Shown here: piece after piece, positions 36,467 through 45,163 of the stretch | How positions within the stretch are numbered: position 1 is the stretch's first letter | Layout of the letters: each line of letters starts with the position of its first letter | Source of the DNA: Mucilaginibacter conchicola | GTDB taxonomy: Bacteria; Bacteroidota; Bacteroidia; Sphingobacteriales; Sphingobacteriaceae | Assembly (NCBI RefSeq): GCF_003432115.1 | Contig: NZ_QWDC01000001.1 | Coordinates: 1,054,001 to 1,118,000, forward strand | Reading direction: 5' to 3' | DNA: 64,000 bases | Notes under the pieces: model-generated | Databases searched by the model: none | Told to the model about the DNA's origin: nothing | What the model saw: the letters and a program-made list of their open reading frames with translations, nothing else | Position numbers and translations under genes: made by a program

Positions 36467-37081
36467 TTAAGCGTTGAACTTATTGAGGGCCTCTACCCTG
36501 TTTTGAACGTGAAGCCTTTTATAAATATTTTTGCAATGGTTCTTAACTGTATTTAAACTAATTCCTAGTAGATCGGCAATTTCTTTATAAAGTAGGCCTT
36601 TACTTAAATGTGATAACACTTCAATCTCACGTTCGGTAAGGTCATAATTATTTTGATCTTCTTTGCCATGTAACAAGTTGATCACTTTCTTTGCAATGTA
36701 AGGGCTCATGGGCGCACCGCCGTTATAAAGTTCTTTTACGGCACTTTGTATCTCTTCGGCCGAAGAGCCCTTTACTATATACCCGCTGGCGCCGGCTTTT
36801 AACGCTGTAAAAACATTTTCATTATTTTGGTAGGCTGTACACATTAAGAACAATGTTTGCGGAATTTTACTCTTAATACGTTGTATAAGCTCAATACCAG
36901 AAAGAGATTTTAACTTTATATCTATAATAGCAATGTCGGGCGGGTTTATTATTATACTCTTTAAGGCCTCTTCTGCAGATGAAAAGCTATCTAAGATTTG
37001 AAACTCAGGATTGTCGTTTATCACTTGGTATAACAGATCGCGATACTGATCATGATCTTCGACAATCGAAACGGTAATCAT
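36467..37081 (-). CDS. NarL/LuxR-family response regulator
   Basis: A 204-residue DNA-binding regulator. Receiver: ITVSIVEDHDQYRDLL (acidic pair at 8-9), DIAIIDIKLKSLSG with the phospho-Asp near 56, the Thr in FLMCTAYQNN and Lys in YIVKGSSAEE. Output: LuxR HTH YDLTEREIEVLSHLSKGLLY then KEIADLLGISLNTVKNHCKN, near 147-190. It diverges from the sensor kinase gene at 37176, with only 94 bases between, and should be its partner. A 16-base palindrome in that gap is a candidate binding site. It likely controls the adjoining polysaccharide genes; this is inference from position. Confidence 0.93.
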   Translation of the reverse strand: MITVSIVEDHDQYRDLLYQVINDNPEFQILDSFSSAEEALKSIIINPPDIAIIDIKLKSLSGIELIQRIKSKIPQTLFLMCTAYQNNENVFTALKAGASGYIVKGSSAEEIQSAVKELYNGGAPMSPYIAKKVINLLHGKEDQNNYDLTEREIEVLSHLSKGLLYKEIADLLGISLNTVKNHCKNIYKRLHVQNRVEALNKFNA

Positions 37082-37129
37082 ATAATTTGTAGTTCAAAAA
37101 TATTCTTAAATATAAAGCTAATAAGTCCT

Positions 37130-37145
37130 AAATGTTTAAACATTT
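37130..37145. promoter_or_regulatory. Palindrome between divergent sensor and regulator genes
   Basis: AAATGTTTAAACATTT is a perfect 16-base palindrome centred in the 94-base gap between the response regulator start (37081) and the sensor start (37176). Position and symmetry suit an operator for the LuxR-type regulator, but AT-rich palindromes also arise by chance. Confidence 0.45.
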
Positions 37146-37175
37146 ATCCTACTTTAAAAAAAAATTAACAATTAA

Positions 37176-40133
37176 ATGTTAAAAAGGTTATTAGCCGCTT
37201 TTTTTTTCACTTTTATTACCCTGAGTAATGCAGTGAAAGCACAGTCTCGATCCTATCAAACGGCATTTGAAATGCCAACCAGGGTTGTTTACAACCTAAT
37301 GGTTGACAAACGGGGATTTTTATGGATCGCCAGTGACATCGGCATTTCCAGATTTGACGGCGTAAACTTAGTTCATTTTAAAAGTGCTGAGCAATCGTCG
37401 CTATCAGCAGTATGTTTATATGAGGATAGCCATGACAGGATCTGGTTTACCAATTTTGCCGGACAGATATTTTTTATTAAAAACCAAGAAGTACATCTTT
37501 TAAAAAATTATAGCGACAAAAATGGCAAAGGTGCGCCGGAGATTGTTTTATTTGATGATAAACTTATCGCCACGACCCATAATGGGTTGTTTGTTGTTGA
37601 TTTGAATACGCTTAAAGGCAAATATCTCACACTCAGCAATAATTCTGATTTTGAAGCTTACTCATTGACCAAAATGAGCTCGGGTGTACTTATTTACGGG
37701 AAATCGGGTTATTATTTATATGGCATTAACGGCAAAATAAAAACAATCAAAAGCAGTTTGAGCATGTCTGCTTTAAACGCTGATGTAACAATCCTTAACC
37801 CTTTAACTAAGAACGATACGGTATATCAACAATCTAATCCTTCCGGCATAATAAGGAAAATTATCATACAGCATGACAGTATTAATGTAATAAAGACAAC
37901 TAAATATGATAGTTATATCAATTCAGTAACGATAGACGGCAATGAACAATGGGTAAACACCACAAAGGCGAGTTACTTGTTGAACAGTAACATGCAACTT
38001 AGAGATTTAAATATTTCAGATATCGTTACTGATAAAGAAGGGAATAATTGGATAAGTACGCTTAATAATGGTGTTTTTGTAAAATATCGTAAAACCCCTT
38101 TCATTGCAGAGTTAAAACCAACTGGTTTGGATAGCAATGATCTATTTACTTCATTTTTAAAAGCCGGGGAAATATTTTATTGGGGTACGCAGGGGGGTAA
38201 ATTGATTTCTTATAACCCTGCAAGCAAGGCAATAGTTAAAAAGGTGAGTTTCAACCCAAACTTCGGCCCTATTAATGCAATCGCTATTGATGGGCATAAA
38301 AATATATTTGTTGGTTTTGCTACAGGTTTGGCTATTCTTAAAAGTAACGGAAAGCGTGTTAACCTGCCGGTTATCAATATAAAGCAAATACTATCCGTTG
38401 GCGACTATACTTTCGTGGCATCGGGTAGCGGCTTAATTGCCATTGCAGATACCCCTTCAAGTGCATCCATCAGAAAATTCCGGTCGCTATTCGGCAAGGA
38501 TGTTGAATATGACCCGAAGGCGGGTTGGTTTAACTTAGATAAATCCTGTCGCGAGATATGTTTCGACCCTGAAAAGCAATTATTAGCCGTAGCCTCAAAA
38601 GAAGGTCTCTTTTATATCGGTAAGAACGGGCGCCAGCCTGTATACTACAACAAAAAGCCAATTTATGCCTCTACAATATGCTACCTGCATGCTAAACTTT
38701 ATGCCGGGACAATTGACAACGGGTTACTTATACTTGATAAAACAGGCATCAGAAAACTTTCAATAAGCGATGGATTACTATCAAGTAATATCATGAAAAT
38801 AAGACCTGGAACCGACCACCTTTGGATCATTGGCTCGGGGCCTTTACAGCTATTTGATTTGAACAATAATAGTCTTGAAAGTTATGATAATTTGCCATCG
38901 CGCAAAGATGCACAGGTAATTGACGTGAACGAATCAGGTCACAATGCTTATTTGATGACGCTGAACGGATTGCTCATTTATCCATTGAACAAAAAAACAC
39001 CCAATCCGGCACCGATAATTTATCAGTTAAAGATCAATAACAAGATAAGATCCGACAACGAGATCGCGAAGTTTTCCTATATACAAAACAACTTTAATTT
39101 TAAACTGGAGATCCCTAACTTTTACTATGCAAAAGACATATATATAAAGTACCAATTATTAAATAGTGCTGATATTACCTGGAAAGTAACTGAACCTGGT
39201 GGCAGGCAAATTAATTACTTTACTTTACCTCCGGGGAAATACGTGTTTAAAGCCGTTGCAATTAACCCCAAGGCAAATTTAAATGCAAAGGTGATCACCT
39301 ACAGTTTTCAGATATCTCCGCCCTGGTGGAAAAGAACGTGGGTAAGGTTCTTCGTCGCGATCATCATTTTTGCTTTAATTAACTATATTGTAGTTAGCTA
39401 CCATTTTAGGCAAATTGCTTACCAGCGTGCCTTCCACGAAGAACAAGAATCAGTTCGCTTGGAAAGGCAGAGGATCAGCAGTGAAATACATGATGATATT
39501 GGCGCTGGTTTATTTGCCATTCACTTGTATGCCGACAGGGCAAAACAAAGACTTCCTCATGTTCCGGAAATCAGCGAACTAAATAGTATGGTAAACGGTA
39601 TAGCTGATAAGATCAGAGATATTATATGGAGTACAAATACAGAAAACGACAATCTGGAAAATCTCATTTACTATATCCAGTTTCAGATGGAAAAGCTGTT
39701 TGAGAATTCTTCCATAAAGTTTGAGTCATCTATTCCGGATGAAATTATCGATGTGAACGTAAGCAGCCAAGCAAGGCGGGATATTTATTTAATTACTAAA
39801 GAGTTAGCCCATAACTCAATTAAGCACTCAGCTGCTGTGAAGGCAGAATTGACCATAAAGATAGACCAAGAATGCTTATACCTGTCAATGGAAGATGACG
39901 GAATAGGGTTTGAAAAAGGAAAGAAATTAGTTAACTCAATGGGTCTTGAAAATATCCAGATGAGAATTAACCGTTGGAAAGGGTTATTAACAATGACCCA
40001 GGGAGATGAAGGGATCAAAATAGTCATCCAAATCCCGCTTAAGCAGATGCTTACTTTAAAGCTCAATGATATGCTTAAGAAATGGCAGATGTCTATTTTT
40101 GAACTGTTAAGAGCATTTCGTAAAAAAACTTAA
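37176..40133 (+). CDS. Beta-propeller sensor histidine kinase (Reg_prop, Y_Y_Y, HisKA_3)
   Basis: A 985-residue membrane sensor. Signal peptide (residues 1-22). Periplasmic Reg_prop-type propeller repeats (GFLWIASDIGISRFDG near 49-64, DRIWFTNFAG, GNNWISTLNNGVF). A Y_Y_Y domain near 640-715. A membrane helix near 722-742 (RFFVAIIIFALINYIVVSYH). Then HisKA_3 with phospho-His near 771 (SEIHDDIGAGLFAIHLY) and HATPase with N-box TKELAHNSIKHS near 870 and MEDDGIGFEKGKK. It lacks the receiver and AraC parts of the hybrid HTCS family; the LuxR-type regulator encoded divergently supplies the output. The ligand may be a glycan or a cell-surface cue. Confidence 0.92.
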   Translation: MLKRLLAAFFFTFITLSNAVKAQSRSYQTAFEMPTRVVYNLMVDKRGFLWIASDIGISRFDGVNLVHFKSAEQSSLSAVCLYEDSHDRIWFTNFAGQIFFIKNQEVHLLKNYSDKNGKGAPEIVLFDDKLIATTHNGLFVVDLNTLKGKYLTLSNNSDFEAYSLTKMSSGVLIYGKSGYYLYGINGKIKTIKSSLSMSALNADVTILNPLTKNDTVYQQSNPSGIIRKIIIQHDSINVIKTTKYDSYINSVTIDGNEQWVNTTKASYLLNSNMQLRDLNISDIVTDKEGNNWISTLNNGVFVKYRKTPFIAELKPTGLDSNDLFTSFLKAGEIFYWGTQGGKLISYNPASKAIVKKVSFNPNFGPINAIAIDGHKNIFVGFATGLAILKSNGKRVNLPVINIKQILSVGDYTFVASGSGLIAIADTPSSASIRKFRSLFGKDVEYDPKAGWFNLDKSCREICFDPEKQLLAVASKEGLFYIGKNGRQPVYYNKKPIYASTICYLHAKLYAGTIDNGLLILDKTGIRKLSISDGLLSSNIMKIRPGTDHLWIIGSGPLQLFDLNNNSLESYDNLPSRKDAQVIDVNESGHNAYLMTLNGLLIYPLNKKTPNPAPIIYQLKINNKIRSDNEIAKFSYIQNNFNFKLEIPNFYYAKDIYIKYQLLNSADITWKVTEPGGRQINYFTLPPGKYVFKAVAINPKANLNAKVITYSFQISPPWWKRTWVRFFVAIIIFALINYIVVSYHFRQIAYQRAFHEEQESVRLERQRISSEIHDDIGAGLFAIHLYADRAKQRLPHVPEISELNSMVNGIADKIRDIIWSTNTENDNLENLIYYIQFQMEKLFENSSIKFESSIPDEIIDVNVSSQARRDIYLITKELAHNSIKHSAAVKAELTIKIDQECLYLSMEDDGIGFEKGKKLVNSMGLENIQMRINRWKGLLTMTQGDEGIKIVIQIPLKQMLTLKLNDMLKKWQMSIFELLRAFRKKT

Positions 40134-40350
40134 ATCAACTTCTACAGCACCAGTATAAAGAAAATTTAAAAAAACTGTTAATTAATTTACTTTACCTTAA
40201 AGAATACATTAGCTTTTAATAATGATGCCTCTTTTTTAAACAGAGAGCACAACTTTTCACTCTCAAACAGCGTAAAAAACCAAATAATTCTCAAGTGGTC
40301 ATTTAACCACGGAGAAACCCTGATTATTTGATTGATTTTAATTATTTAAA

Positions 40351-41031
40351 ATGAAAAAACGCTATTGTATTCTAAGCTTCGCTGTTTTTATTATTACTTT
40401 AACAACGAATAGACTGTGTGCTCAAGTATTTCAGGGGCCAAGTGATGCTGTATCTGCTGCTCCTGTTAATCCATCAGATGTTAACAAGATCATTACTTCC
40501 GGTCAGTCTATTACAATGACAGGCCCTCAGGATGAAAATAAAAAAGACTATTCTACCTACAGTTGGTATAAGATAGATGCCAGCGGAAAAAAACAGCTAA
40601 CATCTGTAAAAACTAAAAAGTATACGGAGGTTGCTACAGCTCAGGGTTATTACAGCTACCAGCTGGTCACCGAGAACAGTAACGGCTGTGAATCACCCGT
40701 TTCAGACGTTTTTAAAGTATTTGTACTTCCGGTAATTGATATCACCGTTACGGCCGCCAACACCTCAATTTGTACAGACGTTGGTTCTACTACCCTTACC
40801 GCTAAAACTTCGCTAAAAAATCAAAACCTGGTTTATCAATGGTACCGGAACGGTGTTAAAATAAATGGTGCCAATGATGAGACTTACAATGTTACAGGCG
40901 AAGCAAAAGCCGAAAAGATCATATTTTCTGTAAGTGCGTCTTTCGCCCTTAATCCCAATTCACCTGTAACGGTAACCAAAGAAGTAACCGTTATCCCGCA
41001 GGCCACTAAACCAATGATCACTGCCAACTAA
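40351..41031 (+). CDS. Secreted Ig-like domain protein
   Basis: A 226-residue exported protein (MKKRYCILSFAVFIITLTTN lead, cleaved after LCAQ). It has two Ig/PKD-like modules with the WYK-type core seen in Bacteroidota adhesins: STYSWYKIDASGKKQLT with GYYSYQLVTENSNGCESP, then LVYQWYRNGVKINGANDETY. No T9SS C-terminal signal is apparent. It sits 33 bases before a related protein with such a signal and the PorP/SprF gene, so the three may form one surface system. Confidence 0.72.
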   Translation: MKKRYCILSFAVFIITLTTNRLCAQVFQGPSDAVSAAPVNPSDVNKIITSGQSITMTGPQDENKKDYSTYSWYKIDASGKKQLTSVKTKKYTEVATAQGYYSYQLVTENSNGCESPVSDVFKVFVLPVIDITVTAANTSICTDVGSTTLTAKTSLKNQNLVYQWYRNGVKINGANDETYNVTGEAKAEKIIFSVSASFALNPNSPVTVTKEVTVIPQATKPMITAN

Positions 41032-41064
41032 TCAAAACGGATTAACCGGGGAGAATACGCGGGC

Positions 41065-42021
41065 ATGTTAAGGAATTTGTTTTATGTGATACTTTTTGTT
41101 GGCATAGTAATACGCCCTCAGGTCGCATATGCGCAAAAGAGTTTAGAAGAAACTCCTCAGCAAAAAGTACTTTATATGGCTAAGGGTGCAAAAATCATAC
41201 TTCATGGCAATTCTAATGCAGCTGCAGCTTATCAGTGGTATAAAAACTCTGTCAAATTACAGGGTGAAACAGCAAAGGATATCGTGATAACAGAAGAAGG
41301 AATATTTAATGTTTTATCATTTAACCGGGAGGGCTGCCCCTCAGAAATGTCTGATAACATTAAAATAGCCTTCGCTACAAGTACCGATGTCAACCTTTCA
41401 ATTGATATGCAAACAAACAACGCAAAGATATTGCCCGGGCAATCTTTTGATTGTCAATTATCTGCATTTAACAAAAGTATAACAGATGCATCCGGCGTGA
41501 TAGTTTCGCTGAAAATTTCAGGTAAGTTTCTGTATCAACCTGATCCTCTTAATCCTTCAATCGATTATGACCAGAACAACCAGCTTATCACCTGGAGTTT
41601 GGATAAACTTAACGCCGGATCAAAAAAAACTATCACCTTAAATATCAAAGCAAAACAGCCCGGGCAATTAGATCTGTTGGCTGATATCCGTGGTTCACAA
41701 CAAGATCCTGAAATGGGCAATAATACAAAAAGATTGTTGCAGCAGATAGATGCATTAAATATCCCCAATGTTTTTACACCTAACGGGGATGGAGTGAATG
41801 ATACCTTCGCTATACCGGGGTTGGAATCTTTCGCTGAGTCTGAAATTACCATTGCAAACCGAGCGGGTGCAAATGTATTTATAAAGAAAAATTACAAAAA
41901 TGACTGGTCTGGCGAAAATTTGCCGGAGGGTACTTATTTCTATCTGCTAAGAATCAAAGATAACGAAGGATCATGGCAAGTTTATAAATCATATATCACG
42001 CTTTTAAGATCAAAATTATAA
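41065..42021 (+). CDS. T9SS type B sorted surface protein (gliding-associated C-terminal domain)
   Basis: A 318-residue protein with a signal peptide ending near AYAQ. One Ig-like module (AAYQWYKNSVKLQGETAKD), a DUF11-like module (NLSIDMQTNNAKILPGQSFD, LITWSLDKLNAGSKKTITLN), and the C-terminal CHU_C sorting domain (NIPNVFTPNGDGVNDTF, ENLPEGTYFYLLRIKD). That signal directs type IX secretion to the cell surface in the type B route. The stop overlaps the ATG of the PorP/SprF gene by one base, so the two are coupled, as is usual for type B cargo and SprF partners. Confidence 0.88.
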   Translation: MLRNLFYVILFVGIVIRPQVAYAQKSLEETPQQKVLYMAKGAKIILHGNSNAAAAYQWYKNSVKLQGETAKDIVITEEGIFNVLSFNREGCPSEMSDNIKIAFATSTDVNLSIDMQTNNAKILPGQSFDCQLSAFNKSITDASGVIVSLKISGKFLYQPDPLNPSIDYDQNNQLITWSLDKLNAGSKKTITLNIKAKQPGQLDLLADIRGSQQDPEMGNNTKRLLQQIDALNIPNVFTPNGDGVNDTFAIPGLESFAESEITIANRAGANVFIKKNYKNDWSGENLPEGTYFYLLRIKDNEGSWQVYKSYITLLRSKL

Positions 42022-43001
42022 TGTTGAAAAAGTTAATTGTATTATTGGTCATGGCATTAGCCGCAGTTAACTGTGAGGCACAGTATACAACTAAATTTAA
42101 CCAATACCTGTTTAATCAGCTTTACATCAATCCGGCGTACGCAGGTTACAAAAATGACCTTTCCGTAAGCAGCATATACCGCTCTCAGTGGACCGGCATC
42201 GATGGCGCGCCAAAGACGATCGCATTGGCCGCAGATGGGATGTTTGACAATAAAAATGTAGGGATTGGCTTAACTTTACAAAGTGACCGGGTGGGCGCAC
42301 AAAATTTTACAGCAGTATACGGTAACTACGCTTACAAAATAAAGCTCTCAGATTTTAATGATTCTAAGATCTCGTTCGGTCTTGGTTTCGGGCTAATACA
42401 GTCGGGCATTAACGGCTCAAAATTAGTTCCTGGTCAGGAAAATGATAACGTTGTGCCTGTTGGCGACCAAAGTAACATCTTACCGGATGCCCGTTTCGGG
42501 TTTCTTTACTCTAATGAACATCTGTTTTTTGGCGCTTCTGTAGATAATTTATTAGCCAATTTTTTTTACAAAGCCAATGGCAACTTTCTATCAACATTTA
42601 TCCCTAAACCAAATGAATATCTTACTGCAGGCGCTTTACTCGTAATAAACGAAGACATGAAATTCAAACCATCTATATTGTTGAGAGACGGTCCTGAAAA
42701 TCCAACAAATATAGATTTTAACACTGCTGTAATACTAAAGGACAGAATAGGGTTTGGGTTTACATACCGAACGGATGTTAACCTGTATAATAAAGCTATA
42801 ACACATCGGGATTTTCAAAGATCAAATGCCATGGTAGCTTATACCAGTTTTTCCATCAACGGCAATATTTCCATTGGTTATGCTTTCGATTATTCGTTGA
42901 GTAAAATTGATAACGCGAGCTATGGTAGCCATCAATTATCCATAGGCTTTCATTTACAACGAGCCAGCAATTTAAATGATAGCAACCTTTCTACATTTTG
43001 A
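42021..43001 (+). CDS. PorP/SprF-family type IX secretion membrane protein
   Basis: A 326-residue outer-membrane barrel with signal peptide (LIVLLVMALAAVNCEAQ). The family hallmark follows: FNQYLFNQLYINPAYAGYKN, then VSSIYRSQWTGIDGAPKT. The strands end HQLSIGFHLQ. PorP/SprF proteins help T9SS cargo with type B sorting domains reach the surface. Gene coupling to the type B protein just upstream makes that protein its likely client. Confidence 0.93.
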   Translation: MLKKLIVLLVMALAAVNCEAQYTTKFNQYLFNQLYINPAYAGYKNDLSVSSIYRSQWTGIDGAPKTIALAADGMFDNKNVGIGLTLQSDRVGAQNFTAVYGNYAYKIKLSDFNDSKISFGLGFGLIQSGINGSKLVPGQENDNVVPVGDQSNILPDARFGFLYSNEHLFFGASVDNLLANFFYKANGNFLSTFIPKPNEYLTAGALLVINEDMKFKPSILLRDGPENPTNIDFNTAVILKDRIGFGFTYRTDVNLYNKAITHRDFQRSNAMVAYTSFSINGNISIGYAFDYSLSKIDNASYGSHQLSIGFHLQRASNLNDSNLSTF

Positions 43002-43032
43002 TTATTATTCGGTTGCTGATCTTAAAGTACTT

Positions 43033-43406
43033 TTAATTGCTCACCTCATAAGCAGTATGACCGTCCTTATTGCGGTGGTATAAATAGCTAAATATTTCCT
43101 CGGCGCCTTCATAGGCTAAATAAAAACCGCCTGCTAACATGATGACCGTGATCGATGCCGGCAGAAACGCATTCAGCAATAATGCTGCGGGAGCAACATC
43201 ACCTTATTTAGTAAAGAACCCTTAGTGGTAGACCATAGAACAGGAAGCTTCCTGGAAGCCATGAAGCCCGTGGCCTTTTCTGCATTTACAGCAAGGTCGT
43301 CGCCAAGTATTCCCGCTGTTTTCCTTGCGGCTATCTTCGTCGTTACCGCTACGTCATCCATTAGAGTGGTGATGTCATCTACTAATGCAAAAAATCCGGA
43401 TGCCAT
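43033..43406 (-). pseudogene. DUF808 membrane protein remnant
   Basis: From the ATG at 43406: MASGFFALVDDITTLMDDVA, VTTKIAARKTAGILGDDLAV and SRKLPVLWSTTKGSLLNKV, the N-terminus of DUF808 (YedI-like) proteins. Near 43205 the frame shifts and continues as APAALLLNAFLPASITVIML, then AGGFYLAYEGAEEIFSYLY, stopping at 43033. The span is 374 bases, one short of 125 codons. Family members have roughly 300 residues, so even after repair more than half is missing. It is a decayed, truncated gene. Confidence 0.75.
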
Positions 43407-43720
43407 GTCTATTAAAGGCTGGCAGCAGCATTTAGGTTTAGGGATCACGAATTTATGGTCACAGATCTGTTCGAATTACGATCATACAACTGAATAAAAC
43501 TGCCATCATTAGTTCGTTCGCATATTAATCGTTTCCATAAGTTATAATAAGGCCATCACAAAAATTATAACGACCCATAATCTCTGAAAGTTCTGTTTCA
43601 TGGAACCTGTCTATCTCACCTCTAAACCAACTTCCCGTTTTCCGCCTGCGGTATCAGCCATTTTACGGATAAATAAATTCAATATTTTACCTTTCAAACA
43701 ACAGGAATAAGTTAATTTGC

Positions 43721-43966
43721 ATGATGGAGAGATCTCAAATTGTCGACAGACTTTTAAGTAACATGAACAACATTCATGAGCTGGGCAGGCAAAGGGCTTT
43801 TGAATTAGGCAATCCTTTTTATTCAAAACATGAGGATGACGGGGATTACTACAGAAAAGAACTGCCGACAGGCGAACAGTATCTGGTTGCAGTAACTATC
43901 GTAACCGACGATAATGACATGCCCGTAAAAGTGGAAGACACCATTATAAAAAAATTGAGCTTATAA
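43721..43966 (+). CDS. Small partner protein of the zeta-toxin-like gene
   Basis: An 81-residue soluble protein (MMERSQIVDRLLSNMNNIHE). It starts helical, then has a beta-rich C-terminal half (GEQYLVAVTIVTDDNDMPVK). Its stop overlaps the start of the zeta-toxin-like gene (TAATG), so the two are translationally coupled, as antitoxin-toxin pairs are. It does not look like the classical epsilon antitoxin, and no family is recognised. It could be an antitoxin or an unrelated accessory protein. Start at 43721 or 43724. Confidence 0.65.
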   Translation: MMERSQIVDRLLSNMNNIHELGRQRAFELGNPFYSKHEDDGDYYRKELPTGEQYLVAVTIVTDDNDMPVKVEDTIIKKLSL

Positions 43967-44622
43967 TGGAAGTGCCTGAACTGATCTTTGTGGCGGGTCC
44001 AAATGCGGCCGGGAAATCGAGTTTTATAAGGACAAGGCTCGATGAGCTGCAAGGCTTTGAAGTTATCATGACTGATGTTTACAAAGGCAGGACAAAAGCT
44101 GTTTTCGGGCAGGCGCTTAGCCAACGGAAAAGTATCATCCTTGAAACCGTATTTAACGATGGAACTTTTAAAGACCTGGTGGACAAGGCGAGAGACGCGG
44201 GTTACTATACATCTTTGCTTGTCCTGTTCCTTGACAACCCAAAGCAATCATTGGACAGGGTGTCCTTTCGAAGTATTGAGCAAAATGGCCTTACAATAAG
44301 TGGCAGCAACATTAAAATCAACTTCAACGAAAGTTTTAAAAACATTGCTTCATGTTATTTTTATTTCGATCAGTCTGATTTCGTTTATACCGGCATTACC
44401 GGCAGGAATGAGCTGATCATGAGTTTCAATAAAATGAAACTGACTTTATACACCGAAAACAAACTTCAGTATCCGCAAAGATTTGCTGAGTACGCTTTTA
44501 TGCATCAACGATTGAGTGAACATGCTAACACACTGATCCGGAGAAATCATTCCTTCAAGGACTCTGAGATCGGATCAGATCAAAAAGAAAAGCAATCTTT
44601 CAAGAAACGAATGAAATTCTAA
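43966..44622 (+). CDS. Zeta-toxin-like P-loop kinase
   Basis: A 218-residue nucleotide kinase-like protein: LIFVAGPNAAGKSSFIRTRL (Walker A at 11-18), SIILETVFNDGTFKDLVDKA carrying the conserved ETVFN segment, and TSLLVLFLDNPKQSLDRVSF, like the zeta/AAA_33 family lid region. Classical zeta toxins phosphorylate UDP-GlcNAc; relatives have unknown targets. The C-terminal 25 residues are polar and basic (SDQKEKQSFKKRMKF). It is coupled to an 81-residue upstream partner. Residues for UDP-GlcNAc binding cannot be confirmed by eye. Confidence 0.82.
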   Translation: MEVPELIFVAGPNAAGKSSFIRTRLDELQGFEVIMTDVYKGRTKAVFGQALSQRKSIILETVFNDGTFKDLVDKARDAGYYTSLLVLFLDNPKQSLDRVSFRSIEQNGLTISGSNIKINFNESFKNIASCYFYFDQSDFVYTGITGRNELIMSFNKMKLTLYTENKLQYPQRFAEYAFMHQRLSEHANTLIRRNHSFKDSEIGSDQKEKQSFKKRMKF

Positions 44623-45163
44623 ACTTTCAGCTCTGATTTACAGTCAATCACATGATTTGGATGGATCTGCGGGCACTAATTTCATTATGCAGAAAGATTG
44701 TGAATTATATTTATAAAAGATCAGATTATTCCATTAAGAGATTCATATTGGGAGTCTTCACTCGGTTAATTCCATTATCTCATCAATGCACAAACGATAA
44801 ATTTACTGGTTAACGGTGATACTATTGTGGTTGAAATGCCTCGCGCTAAGCGTTCGGGGATTTCTTATTTATGATGCACACACGACGGCATTGCAGCGCT
44901 TGAACAACCGAAGCATGAAGCAGAAAAACTGTCAAGGGCGACGGCGACAGCCCTCGTTTATATACCCTTGACAGTTTTCCTGCGCCGCTATCTTTGTGAA
45001 GGCGGTGCTTGCCGAAGTTCAAAGTGTTGGAAAAGCAGGGCTGGTCAAGGAACGAAGACCTGCAATGCGCGCGGCAGCGAGGTTTGATGCGAAATGGAAC
45101 CCGGCGCGAAGCTCGTGGTGCAATGCAGCGATCATGCCGCAGCTGCAAGGGCAAACTAGAGCC
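44623..45163. other. Noncoding end of the mobilizable element with long inverted repeat
   Basis: About 540 bases between the zeta-toxin-like gene and the DUF5712 gene. From about 44850 it becomes GC-rich like the mobilization genes, so the element boundary may lie near there. It holds a 14-bp inverted repeat (listed separately). A 102-codon antisense ORF here is rich in Arg/Ser/Cys without pattern and I do not call it. Confidence 0.5.
44925..44978 (-). repeat. 14-bp inverted repeat, likely terminator of the mobilization operon
   Basis: Arms AAAACTGTCAAGGG (44925-44938) and CCCTTGACAGTTTT (44965-44978) match perfectly around a 26-base loop, with a T run following on the minus strand. It lies 186 bases past the DUF5712 stop, on the downstream side of the minus-strand mobilization operon. 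It may be a terminator, or an element-end or transfer structure. Confidence 0.55.

Noticed and set aside
44846..45154. 102-codon minus-strand ORF in the end region of the mobilizable element
   Set aside because: Composition (Arg, Ser, Cys) lacks structure, and it spans the 14-bp inverted repeat; more likely noncoding.
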